Below are positions 18,970 through 27,058 of a DNA stretch of 64,000 nt, in pieces. Location: the NCBI GenBank assembly GCA_021740645.1, contig JAIOZL010000005.1, forward strand, positions 62,001-126,000, read 5' to 3'. The notes beneath the pieces are model-generated. The model ran no database searches, had not been told where the DNA came from, and worked only from the letters and a program-made list of their open reading frames with translations. Each line of letters starts with the position of its first letter. Position 1 is the stretch's first letter. The stretch comes from Bacteroidales bacterium (GTDB taxonomy: Bacteria; Bacteroidota; Bacteroidia; Bacteroidales; JAADJA01). The position numbers and the translations under genes were made by a program.

Positions 18970-19893
18970 CTAATACCTTTCCACCTTTACGCCAGAAATG
19001 GCAGCATCTACATCAATAAAAATCTGATTGGCTGAATCAGAAAAGTTTGGTGTTTGGTACAGGCCATTCTCTATTTTATTAAAATCATCAAATGATCGGC
19101 CTGTAAGAATAGTATTTGTATGGATTTCACATGCCGACTCAAAGGGTATTTTAATTTTTATCCCCGATGCTCCGGCATCAATATTTACAATAGTTTTATC
19201 TATTTGGTCACCTAATTTCAATTTTATCGAAGAGGCACCACCATCTATGTCAATTCTTTTTACTTTGAAATTTGACAAATCCATATCAATTTCAGCGGCT
19301 CCTACATCAATATTCATTTCCCAAACAGGGCCATCATTTATATGCATCCACACTTTATTTTCAATATGTCTTCGTCCTTTATATTGCTCATGGGTAAAAT
19401 CTACCACCACGTTGTTTTCGTCCACTTTACGTGTTTTTGCACTATAAAGGCCTGTATTACCTTTAGTTTCAAATTCAAATAATTTGGACGTAACACCCCG
19501 AAGGCTGAATTCCCCTGCAGCAGCATCAATATTTAAAGTTGCATTTTCAAAACTGCCTTCAAAATCTTCATCAAAGTATTGTTCCGACCAACTTTCTTCA
19601 TCATCGCTATCACTTTCAATACTATAACTGTGAGGCCAGATTTGAAAGAAATGGAAACTTCGCCCGGGGTTATTTACCAAAATGAGTAAACCTATAAGAA
19701 CAGTTCCTACAGTAAGTAAAAGTTTTACCATCGATTTAATCGGAAGTAAAGCAATCCCCCAAAATACAAAGATCAAGGGCCACAAGCGAAAAATTGAAGA
19801 CCAGGAAAAGAAAAAGACGTCCATATTTCGCAGGGCTATTAAAATACCCAGCGTGATGAGGATAACACCCCAAAAAATATTTCCATACTTCAT
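18970..19893 (-). CDS. LiaF-like membrane protein with beta-solenoid-like extracytoplasmic domain
   Basis: The N-terminal ~75 residues contain paired hydrophobic segments of the LiaI/LiaF type (GNIFWGVILITLGILIAL, LWPLIFVFWGIALLP). A Ser/Asp/Glu-rich linker ('SIESDSDDEESWSEQYFDED') follows, then ~200 residues of repeated beta-strand pattern such as 'IDIDGGASSIKLKLGD' and 'VNIDAGASGIKIKIP', like the putative adhesin/DUF4097 type. Related proteins sense or respond to envelope stress. It lies 5 bp downstream of a PspC-domain gene on the same strand, so the two form an envelope-stress-like pair. Confidence 0.85.
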   Translation of the reverse strand: MKYGNIFWGVILITLGILIALRNMDVFFFSWSSIFRLWPLIFVFWGIALLPIKSMVKLLLTVGTVLIGLLILVNNPGRSFHFFQIWPHSYSIESDSDDEESWSEQYFDEDFEGSFENATLNIDAAAGEFSLRGVTSKLFEFETKGNTGLYSAKTRKVDENNVVVDFTHEQYKGRRHIENKVWMHINDGPVWEMNIDVGAAEIDMDLSNFKVKRIDIDGGASSIKLKLGDQIDKTIVNIDAGASGIKIKIPFESACEIHTNTILTGRSFDDFNKIENGLYQTPNFSDSANQIFIDVDAAISGVKVERY

Positions 19894-19898
19894 AAGGC

Positions 19899-20354
19899 TT
19901 AGTTTTTAGGTTGCTGATAACTTTTCGAAATAAGAATAACCCCAACTACTATTAGGATTACCGGCCATAAGTCTCCAAAGTCGATACGTGGTACAAAGCG
20001 GTCGATTAAAAAAATGCCTCCCAGGGTTATTAATATAAGTCCTCCCCAAAGATTTCCATCATTTTTCTCAGGTTTTTTAATTGGTTCTGATTCCTGATGT
20101 GTTTCAGTTGTTTTCGTTTCGTCAGTCATGGTTTCGTTTTTTGATTGATTTGTGTTAATTACCTGTTCTACATCTACCGGTATTACAATCCAAAGGATGA
20201 CGTATACCAGGAAACCGCTACCACCCACGATAAGAGCCAGAACAAATAGAATCCTGAATACTATAGGATCCACGTTCAAATAATGGCCAAGACCACCACA
20301 AACACCGCCTATCATAGAATTGGAGCGACTTCTGTATAATTTGCTTTCAGTCAT
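19899..20354 (-). CDS. PspC-domain envelope stress protein
   Basis: A small membrane protein with an N-terminal PspC domain ('KLYRSRSNSMIGGVCGGLGHYLNVDP' region plus the hydrophobic 'ILFVLALIVGGSGFLVYVILWIVIP' segment), a polar linker and a second pair of hydrophobic segments at the C-terminus (LWGGLILITLGGIFLIDRF). The ORF track starts at a GTG at 20360, but ATG at 20354 gives MTESKLYRS and is preferred; a TAAATTTG element ends at 20360. PspC proteins sense membrane stress. It is followed by the LiaF-like gene after 5 bp. Confidence 0.9.
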   Translation of the reverse strand: MTESKLYRSRSNSMIGGVCGGLGHYLNVDPIVFRILFVLALIVGGSGFLVYVILWIVIPVDVEQVINTNQSKNETMTDETKTTETHQESEPIKKPEKNDGNLWGGLILITLGGIFLIDRFVPRIDFGDLWPVILIVVGVILISKSYQQPKN

Positions 20355-20359
20355 ACGCA

Positions 20360-20367
20360 CAAATTTA
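20360..20367 (-). promoter_or_regulatory. Candidate -7 element just upstream of pspC-like ATG
   Basis: Minus-strand TAAATTTG, an exact TAnnTTTG match, ends 5 nt before the ATG at 20354. If used, the transcript would be leaderless or nearly so. No TTG -33 element is seen at the usual distance. Confidence 0.35.
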
Positions 20368-20516
20368 TAAATTATTTAGTTATGTATTAGATTCCATTTA
20401 ATATGAAGTAAATTTCTGTTATGGGAATATAAAAAAAGCCCTTTAACATAATATTTCCTATCATCCCTTAAAAAGATAGGACGCAGAATTAGTATTTGCG
20501 TTACACTTATTTGAAC

Positions 20517-20597
20517 AATAAGATAAAAATCTTATTTTTAGAAGAGTATAAATTGTTATTTATTTAAATTCATCGGTAAAATTTCAATTTAGTTTTG
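20517..20597 (+). promoter_or_regulatory. Candidate promoter region of icd with AT-rich dyad
   Basis: This lies in the ~300-bp divergent region between the pspC-like gene and icd. It contains a perfect 8-bp AT-rich dyad AATAAGAT-AAAA-ATCTTATT (20517-20536) and a TAGTTTTG box (20590-20597) 62 bp before the icd ATG. A shorter dyad CCTATC/GATAGG lies near 20460-20480. No TTG is seen at the usual -33 spacing. Nothing gene-like is present. Confidence 0.35.
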
Positions 20598-20659
20598 TAT
20601 TTTTACCACCATCACATATGTAAATACTTACATTAATCACAATAAAATTTTTTAATCGA

Positions 20660-22027
20660 ATGACAGGAGATAAAATTAGAATGGTAGACGGGAAATTATT
20701 AGTTCCCGATAATCCGATTGTCCCATTTATTGAAGGTGACGGCACTGGCCCGGATATTTGGCGTGCTTCACAAAACGTTTTTGACGCGGCTGTGGAAAAA
20801 GCTTACAAAGGAAAGCGCAAAGTTATATGGAAAGAAGTTTTAGCAGGAGAAAATGCTTTTAATGCTACTGGAGAATGGTTACCCGATGAAACAGTGGATG
20901 CATTTAAAGATTACCTGGTTGGAATTAAAGGACCTTTGACTACACCCATAGGAGGTGGTATCAGGTCACTTAATGTAGCATTACGCCAAATCCTTGATCT
21001 TTATGTTTGTCTGCGTCCGGTAAAATATGTAAAGGGAGTACCTTCACCTGTAAAAAAACCAGAAGATGTAAACATGGAGATCTTCAGGGAAAATACAGAA
21101 GATATTTATGCAGGAATTGAATGGAAGGAAGGCACAGAGGAGGTAAAAAAGATCATCCACTTTATCCAGAGTGAGATGGGAGTGAAAAAGATTCGTTTTC
21201 CAGAAACCTCCGGTATAGGAATTAAACCCATTTCAAAAGAAGGTTCATCAAGACTTGTACGAGCAGCTATTGAATATGCTATTCAAGAAGGAAGAAGGTC
21301 TGTCACCATAGTTCATAAAGGAAATATTATGAAATTTACTGAGGGAGCCTTTAAAAACTGGGGTTATCAAATAGCCCAGGAAGAGTTCAGAGACCAAATT
21401 GTGACAGAACGTGAAAGTTGGATAATTGGAAATAAAGATGCCAACCCCAATTTAAGAATTGAAGAAAACGCGAAATTAATTGAACCGGGCTATAATTTAA
21501 TGACTCCGGCCCAGCAGGAAGATATTAGAAAAGAGGTAGAAATAGCTATAAAGCTTATGCCTACGCATGGAAATGGCCAATGGAAGTCGAAGATACTGGT
21601 TAAAGATGCCATAGCTGATATCACCCTTCAACAAGTACTTACCAGGGCAAAAGAATTTGATGTAATTGCTACCATGAACTTAAATGGTGATTATTTATCT
21701 GATGCCTTAGCCGCTCAGGTTGGTGGAATTGGGATTGCCCCAGGTGCCAATATTAATTATACCACAGGCCATGCTATTTTTGAAGCCACTCATGGTACTG
21801 CGCCAAAATATGCTGGTCTCGACAAAGTGAATCCGGGTTCAGTGATCCTTTCAGGTGCTATGATGTTTAAGTATATGGGGTGGAAAGAAGTCCATGATTT
21901 AATCTGGAAAGGACTGGAAGCCTCAATTAGTAACAAAAGAGTAACTTATGATTTCCATCGTTTAATGGAAGGTGCCACCCTTTTGAAATGCTCTGAATTT
22001 GGAAATGAAATTGTAAAAAATATGTAA
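20660..22027 (+). CDS. icd: NADP-dependent isocitrate dehydrogenase
   Basis: TCA-cycle enzyme converting isocitrate to 2-oxoglutarate. It is colinear with E. coli Icd: substrate loop '[13 protein letters not shown]' (with the Ser that is phosphorylated by AceK in E. coli), '[13 protein letters not shown]', '[15 protein letters not shown]' and '[16 protein letters not shown]'. Cofactor residues point to NADP: '[17 protein letters not shown]' keeps the Lys-Tyr pair, and 'VTYDFHRLM' keeps the Tyr and Arg that contact the 2'-phosphate. No aceK is visible in the window. Citrate synthase starts 16 bp downstream, so the two probably form an operon producing 2-oxoglutarate. Confidence 0.96.
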   Translation: MTGDKIRMVDGKLLVPDNPIVPFIEGDGTGPDIWRASQNVFDAAVEKAYKGKRKVIWKEVLAGENAFNATGEWLPDETVDAFKDYLVGIKGPLTTPIGGGIRSLNVALRQILDLYVCLRPVKYVKGVPSPVKKPEDVNMEIFRENTEDIYAGIEWKEGTEEVKKIIHFIQSEMGVKKIRFPETSGIGIKPISKEGSSRLVRAAIEYAIQEGRRSVTIVHKGNIMKFTEGAFKNWGYQIAQEEFRDQIVTERESWIIGNKDANPNLRIEENAKLIEPGYNLMTPAQQEDIRKEVEIAIKLMPTHGNGQWKSKILVKDAIADITLQQVLTRAKEFDVIATMNLNGDYLSDALAAQVGGIGIAPGANINYTTGHAIFEATHGTAPKYAGLDKVNPGSVILSGAMMFKYMGWKEVHDLIWKGLEASISNKRVTYDFHRLMEGATLLKCSEFGNEIVKNM

Positions 22028-22043
22028 CTCAAAAACAAGTAAT

Positions 22044-23372
22044 ATGTCTACACTAAAAGAAAAACTCTATGAAAAGATAGAGGAACAAAGACCCCGTACT
22101 GAAAGGCTGATGAACGAATATGGAGATATTGTCATCGACAAGGTAACCATAGCTCAGGCCCTTGGTGGTATGCGAGGGATTAAAAGTCTTGTAACTGATA
22201 TTTCTTACCTCGATCCCAATGAGGGAATCAGATATCGGGGCTATACACTAAAGGAAGTCTTTGAAAAATTACCTAAACCAAAAGGCTCAGAAATGCCCTA
22301 TGTGGAAGGCTTATTTTACCTTTTATTAACCGGGGATATGCCGACTGAAAAGGAAGCATTGGATGTGGTTGATGAATTTAGCAAAAGGAGGATTATTCCA
22401 AGGTATATTTATGAGGTAATTGATTCCTTCCCCTGTTGCAGTCACCCAATGACGATCTTCGCAACAGCTATTCTCTCAATGCACCGTGAATCATTCTTTA
22501 CAAAAAAATATAGCGCAGGTATTCATAAAAAAGATTATTGGGATCCGATGTATGAAGATTCCGTTAATCTTTTAGCCAAACTTCCTGAAATAGCTACTTA
22601 TATATATGCTAAAATATATAGGGATGGAAAAAGAATACAATCGAATCCTAACCTTGACTTTGGTGGAAACTTTGCGTTTATGATGGGTAAGGAAAAACCA
22701 TATGATGACGTTTCGAGGCTACACTTTATCATCCACAGCGATCATGAAAGTGGTAATGTGAGTGCACATACAGGTCATTTAGTGGCCAGCTCATTATCCG
22801 ATATTTATTTATCCATTTCAGCAATGGTGAATGGCTTAGCGGGTCCTTTGCATGGCCTGGCAGCTCAGGGAGTACTTCAGTGGCTTCATGAGCTGGTCGA
22901 TAGAATGGGTGGTGAAAAAGTGATTCCTTCAGAAGATGAAATCAAACAATATGTATGGGAAACGCTAAATTCTGGCCAGGTGATTCCGGGTTTTGGCCAT
23001 GCTGTATTAAGGAAAACCGACCCAAGATATGCCCTTCAAAGGGAATTTAGTTTAAAATATCTGAAAGAAGATCCTATATTTAAGTATGTCGATATTCTTT
23101 ATAAGGTAGTTCCTCCTATTTTAAAAGAACAAGGCAAAGCTAAAAACCCATGGCCTAATGTGGATGCTCAGTCTGGTGTTATTCAGTGGCATTATGGGGT
23201 GCGTGAATATGATTTTTATACGGTACTTTTTGGTATAGGTAGAGCAATAGGAATTTGTGCCAATATTATTTGGGACAGAGCTCTTGGGTATCCCCTTGAA
23301 CGTCCTAAGTCTGTGACTACTGATATGCTGGAAGAATTTGCCGGTATAAAAAAGAAAGAAACGAAGAAATAA
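22044..23372 (+). CDS. gltA: Citrate synthase, mitochondrial-like type
   Basis: Condenses acetyl-CoA and oxaloacetate. The catalytic residues are visible: His in 'HSDHESGNVSAHTGHLV', His in 'PGFGHAVLRKTDPRY' and Asp in 'NPWPNVDAQSGV'. Blocks such as 'GGMRGIKSLVTDISYLDP', 'NGLAGPLHGLAAQ' and 'ALGYPLERPKS' resemble eukaryotic mitochondrial citrate synthase much more than the hexameric E. coli GltA, which also explains the 442-residue length. Similar enzymes occur in other Bacteroidota. It lies 16 bp after icd. Aconitase is not adjacent, so it must be encoded elsewhere. Confidence 0.95.
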   Translation: MSTLKEKLYEKIEEQRPRTERLMNEYGDIVIDKVTIAQALGGMRGIKSLVTDISYLDPNEGIRYRGYTLKEVFEKLPKPKGSEMPYVEGLFYLLLTGDMPTEKEALDVVDEFSKRRIIPRYIYEVIDSFPCCSHPMTIFATAILSMHRESFFTKKYSAGIHKKDYWDPMYEDSVNLLAKLPEIATYIYAKIYRDGKRIQSNPNLDFGGNFAFMMGKEKPYDDVSRLHFIIHSDHESGNVSAHTGHLVASSLSDIYLSISAMVNGLAGPLHGLAAQGVLQWLHELVDRMGGEKVIPSEDEIKQYVWETLNSGQVIPGFGHAVLRKTDPRYALQREFSLKYLKEDPIFKYVDILYKVVPPILKEQGKAKNPWPNVDAQSGVIQWHYGVREYDFYTVLFGIGRAIGICANIIWDRALGYPLERPKSVTTDMLEEFAGIKKKETKK

Positions 23373-23486
23373 TATTTATCAGACTGTTTTAATATTTCTC
23401 TAGCTTTATCATCCGCAACTTGAGTTACATTGTGGATGATTCATCAAACGAAATAGCAAGAGCTTTTAAAACAGTTTTTTTTAGTG

Positions 23487-23897
23487 ATGTCTGAACAATT
23501 TGAAATCATATTGCCACCCTTTAGCAGAGGCTATCATCTTGTTACGCATTTAATTGAAAATGAACTAAAACAATTACCCAGAACCGGGGTTCTTCATCTT
23601 TTTATTCAGCATACTTCAGCAGGTTTAACAATAAATGAAAATGCTGACTATACGGTAAGACTTGATTTTGAATCTATTTTTAATAAGCTTATTCCCGATG
23701 GCTCAAAAGATTATGTGCATTCCATGGAAGGGCCGGATGACATGCCTGCCCACATTAAAGCTTCCATTGTGGGATCGTCAGTTACTATTCCAATTTCAAA
23801 CCATCGATTAAACCTTGGTACCTGGCAAGGCATTTATTTGTGTGAATTCAGGCAGAGGGGAGGAAAAAGGAAGCTAATTGTAACTATAACATCTTGA
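23487..23897 (+). CDS. YjbQ/UPF0047 family protein (secondary thiamine-phosphate synthase type)
   Basis: A small cytosolic protein of about 136 residues with the UPF0047 signature: 'LHLFIQHTSAGLTINENAD' near the N-terminus and 'GTWQGIYLCEFRQRGGKRKL' at the C-terminus, with conserved His in 'HTSAG' and 'MPAHIKASIVGSS'. E. coli YjbQ has weak thiamine-phosphate synthase activity, but the physiological role of the family is uncertain. The ORF track starts at GTG 23484; the adjacent ATG at 23487 is preferred. Confidence 0.93.
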   Translation: MSEQFEIILPPFSRGYHLVTHLIENELKQLPRTGVLHLFIQHTSAGLTINENADYTVRLDFESIFNKLIPDGSKDYVHSMEGPDDMPAHIKASIVGSSVTIPISNHRLNLGTWQGIYLCEFRQRGGKRKLIVTITS

Positions 23898-23910
23898 GAT
23901 TTATTCATAA

Positions 23911-24498
23911 TTATCGCGGAGGATAATTCATCTCCCCGACAAAAATTTTAATTTCGGAGAAAAATGAATCAAACTCAGACTTATAAATATCATAGTCTTT
24001 TATCAAATCGGTCACTGCATTTTCCATTCCTGATTCAAAGGGAGTTCGGCGGGCCATCCCGCTTAATGCTCTTTCCAGGCCATCAATAGTTCCATAAGCC
24101 TTTAACCAGTTATCTTTGGCCATAAAGGGTAAAAGCCTTTTTGTTTTTGGGGGAAGTATAAAATATTTTTTCATAATAATTTTATACATACGGTGAGTAA
24201 ATGAATCGATATTTTCATCACTATAATCCATCCAGTTTGCGGATAAAAAATGATCATAAAACATATCTGCAATTACACCAGCATACTTTTTATAATTGAC
24301 TGCTAACCTGTTTTTCGTGCTAATAAAAACAGGGTGTGAATCAGTATAACGATCAATTTCCCTATGCAGTAAAATGCCCAGTTTAATTCCATCACTGAAT
24401 TTATCAATGGCCTTTCCTTTCACATGATCGGCGATAAAGTTGCCAATGATGATTTCTTCATTCTCACCCGACAGATATAAGTGTGCTAAAAAATTCAT
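23911..24498 (-). CDS. AcpH-like acyl carrier protein phosphodiesterase
   Basis: 195 residues opening 'MNFLAHLYLSGENEEIIIGNF', with 'GILLHREIDRYTDSHPVF' and 'MFYDHFLSANW', the histidine and aspartate blocks of the AcpH/DUF479 family. Family members remove 4'-phosphopantetheine from acyl carrier protein or act on related substrates. It is convergent with the YjbQ gene (13-bp gap) and divergent from iorA. Confidence 0.9.
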   Translation of the reverse strand: MNFLAHLYLSGENEEIIIGNFIADHVKGKAIDKFSDGIKLGILLHREIDRYTDSHPVFISTKNRLAVNYKKYAGVIADMFYDHFLSANWMDYSDENIDSFTHRMYKIIMKKYFILPPKTKRLLPFMAKDNWLKAYGTIDGLERALSGMARRTPFESGMENAVTDLIKDYDIYKSEFDSFFSEIKIFVGEMNYPPR

Positions 24499-24652
24499 AA
24501 TTTACCGGCTACAACAAATCTAAATGAAAAATGATTTATAAATTTCCTGCCTCAGTTAAATAAACCTTAAAAACTAACAATTATTTCATTTTCGATGTGA
24601 TGGGAAATAAATTTCAATGGCAATTTAAAATGAATATAGATTGCTTTAACCC

Positions 24653-24682
24653 TTTGAAAGACCAAATAATTATATAATTTTG
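24653..24682 (+). promoter_or_regulatory. Candidate promoter of iorAB (TTTG-N18-TAATTTTG)
   Basis: TTTG at 24653-24656 and TAATTTTG at 24675-24682 are separated by 18 bp, close to the Bacteroidota -33/-7 arrangement. The -7 box lies 40 bp before the iorA ATG. Confidence 0.5.
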
Positions 24683-24722
24683 TTTCAATTCACAATCGAT
24701 AATTAAAGCATTTCAGCGCATT

Positions 24723-26348
24723 ATGGAAAAAGTATTGTTATTAGGCGATGAAGCGATTGCCCAGGGAGCAATTGATGCCGGTATTTCAGGAATATATGCC
24801 TATCCAGGTACCCCATCCACAGAAATTATGGAATATGTGATTACCTCAGATGAAGCTCAAAAAAATAATATACGGTCAGGATGGGCAAGTAACGAAAAAA
24901 CAGCGATGGAGGCATCACTGGGTATGTCTTATGTAGGCAAACGTTCCATTGTTTGTATGAAGCATGTTGGATTGAATGTTGCCGCGGATGCTTTCATCAA
25001 TTCAGCAATTACCGGAGCCAATGGCGGATTGATTGTAGTTGTAGCTGATGATCCTTCCATGCATTCCTCACAAAATGAGCAGGACTCAAGGTTTTTTGGA
25101 CAATTTGCAATGATTCCGGTATTGGAGCCTTCCAATCAACAGGAAGCATACGATATGATGCATTATGGATTTGATCTCTCTGAAAAGTTTGGCATCCCTG
25201 TGTTAATGAGAATTACTACTCGTTTAGCTCATTCAAGATCCGGTGTGGTAAAAAAGACAAGACGAAAGCAAAATGAAATTAGCTTACCTAAAACAGCTAA
25301 CCAGTTTATACTACTTCCTTCAAATGCCCGCAAAAGATTTAGGTTATTACTTGACAATCAACCCGGATTCTTAAAAGATTCTGAATCCAGTCCCTTTAAT
25401 AAACTTTACCAGGGAAAAGATAGCAGCCTTGGAATAATAGCATCAGGTATTGCCTATAATTACCTTATGGAAAATTTCTCTGACAGGGACATTCCTTATC
25501 CTGTTTTAAAGGTCGGTCAATATCCTCTTCCTAAACATCAGGTGTCTGACCTATATGAGCAATGCGATGAGATACTGATTCTTGAAGACGGTTACCCAAT
25601 GATTGAAGAAACAATAAATAGTTACTTCGGTCTTGGAAAGAAAATAAAAGGACGTATTGAAGGTACCCTCCAGAGAGATGGTGAGCTCAATCCAAATAAA
25701 GTAGCCAGTGCTCTTGGTTTTGTACTTGAGGAAACATTGGAGATGCCAGGGTTGGTGGCTCCCCGTCCGCCCAAGCTTTGCAAAGGATGTCCCCATATTT
25801 ATTCTTACAATGCTCTTAATGATGCATTGGCTCCTTATACCAAAGGTCGCGTATTTTCAGATATCGGCTGCTACACACTTGGTGCCTTAGAGCCATTCGA
25901 AGCCATTAACACCTGTGTGGATATGGGTGCATCCATTACCATGGCCAAAGGGGCAGCGGATGCAGGTTTTGTCCCGGCCATTTCAGTTATTGGCGACTCT
26001 ACTTTTACCCATTCAGGAATGACAGGTTTACTGGATGCAGTAAATGACAATTCACCAATTACTGTGATTATTTTGGATAATGGTACTGTGGCTATGACAG
26101 GAGGCCAAAAGTCGCAGGCAACCGGAAAAATAGAAAAAATTTGCGAGGCTATCGGGGTGGAAAAAGACCATATTGTCGTGATGGATCCTTCGCCTAAATG
26201 GCACGAAAAAAACCTGGAAGCTTTTAAGAAGGAAATAGACTATCAGGGGGTTTCTGTGATCATCCCCCGTAGGGAATGCTTACATACGGCAACCCAAAAG
26301 ATCAGAGACGAGAAGAAAAAAAAGGAACTGGAAAATATACAAAATTAA
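24723..26348 (+). CDS. iorA: Indolepyruvate oxidoreductase alpha subunit
   Basis: Thiamine-diphosphate-dependent subunit that oxidatively decarboxylates aryl-pyruvates to aryl-acetyl-CoA. It shows the pyrimidine-binding part ('GIYAYPGTPSTEIMEY', 'NEKTAMEASLGMSYVG') and the TPP pyrophosphate-binding part ('GDSTFTHSGMTGLLDAVND', 'LDNGTVAMTGGQ'), with 'KLCKGCPHIYSY' between. Archaeal IorA carries a C-terminal 2[4Fe-4S] ferredoxin domain. This protein ends after 'RRECLHTATQ' and lacks it, so electrons must leave another way or the acceptor differs. The iorB gene follows after one base, giving the usual two-gene operon. Confidence 0.94.
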   Translation: MEKVLLLGDEAIAQGAIDAGISGIYAYPGTPSTEIMEYVITSDEAQKNNIRSGWASNEKTAMEASLGMSYVGKRSIVCMKHVGLNVAADAFINSAITGANGGLIVVVADDPSMHSSQNEQDSRFFGQFAMIPVLEPSNQQEAYDMMHYGFDLSEKFGIPVLMRITTRLAHSRSGVVKKTRRKQNEISLPKTANQFILLPSNARKRFRLLLDNQPGFLKDSESSPFNKLYQGKDSSLGIIASGIAYNYLMENFSDRDIPYPVLKVGQYPLPKHQVSDLYEQCDEILILEDGYPMIEETINSYFGLGKKIKGRIEGTLQRDGELNPNKVASALGFVLEETLEMPGLVAPRPPKLCKGCPHIYSYNALNDALAPYTKGRVFSDIGCYTLGALEPFEAINTCVDMGASITMAKGAADAGFVPAISVIGDSTFTHSGMTGLLDAVNDNSPITVIILDNGTVAMTGGQKSQATGKIEKICEAIGVEKDHIVVMDPSPKWHEKNLEAFKKEIDYQGVSVIIPRRECLHTATQKIRDEKKKKELENIQN

Positions 26349-26349
26349 C

Positions 26350-26937
26350 ATGAAACAAGATATCATTCTGGCCGGTGTAGGCGGCCAGGGCATTTTATCA
26401 ATTGCAGCAAGTATAGGTACGGCTGCTATTAACCAGGGACTATTCCTAAAACAAGCAGAGGTTCATGGGATGAGCCAAAGGGGTGGCGATGTACATTCGG
26501 ACCTGAGAATTTCGGATAAAGAAATTGCTTCAGACCTTATCCCTGCTGGTAAAGCAGATCTGATCATTTCTGTGGAGCCTATGGAAGCCTTACGCTACCT
26601 CCCTATGTTATCAAAGGATGGATGGTTGATCACTAACATTGTTCCGTATGTAAACATTCCTGATTATCCGGAAATTGATGATATTCTTAAGGAAGTGAAA
26701 AAAATAAAGAATCACATTGCCATTGATGCCAATAAGGTAGCAATGGATATTGGATCCAGGAGATCAGCTAATATCGTCATACTTGGAGCAGCCTCTCCTT
26801 ACCTCGATTTAAAGTTCGAAGAGTTACAAAATGCCATCAGGCAAATTTTTAACAGGAAGGGAGATAAGGTTGTTGACTTAAATTTAAAGGCCCTGGAAAT
26901 GGGGAGAGAATTTGCCAATAACTTTTTAAAAAATTAA
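26350..26937 (+). CDS. iorB: Indolepyruvate oxidoreductase beta subunit
   Basis: 195-residue gamma-domain-type subunit. The opening 'DIILAGVGGQGILSIAASIG' is the glycine-rich signature of the family, followed by 'EVHGMSQRGGDVHSDLRI'. It forms the heterodimer with IorA, whose stop codon lies one base upstream, implying tight co-translation. The reaction feeds aromatic amino acid catabolism or, in reverse, synthesis from aryl-acetates under anaerobic conditions. Confidence 0.95.
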   Translation: MKQDIILAGVGGQGILSIAASIGTAAINQGLFLKQAEVHGMSQRGGDVHSDLRISDKEIASDLIPAGKADLIISVEPMEALRYLPMLSKDGWLITNIVPYVNIPDYPEIDDILKEVKKIKNHIAIDANKVAMDIGSRRSANIVILGAASPYLDLKFEELQNAIRQIFNRKGDKVVDLNLKALEMGREFANNFLKN

Positions 26938-27058
26938 AAATACCTTTCATTTATTAAAAAGTTGTAATTTAGCAGGTCGAATTGTCATTGTTACAGGTAT
27001 TTTTTGCTAAAAAATATTATACATAATTAATTATTTGTTTAACTAAATCTTATCGATC

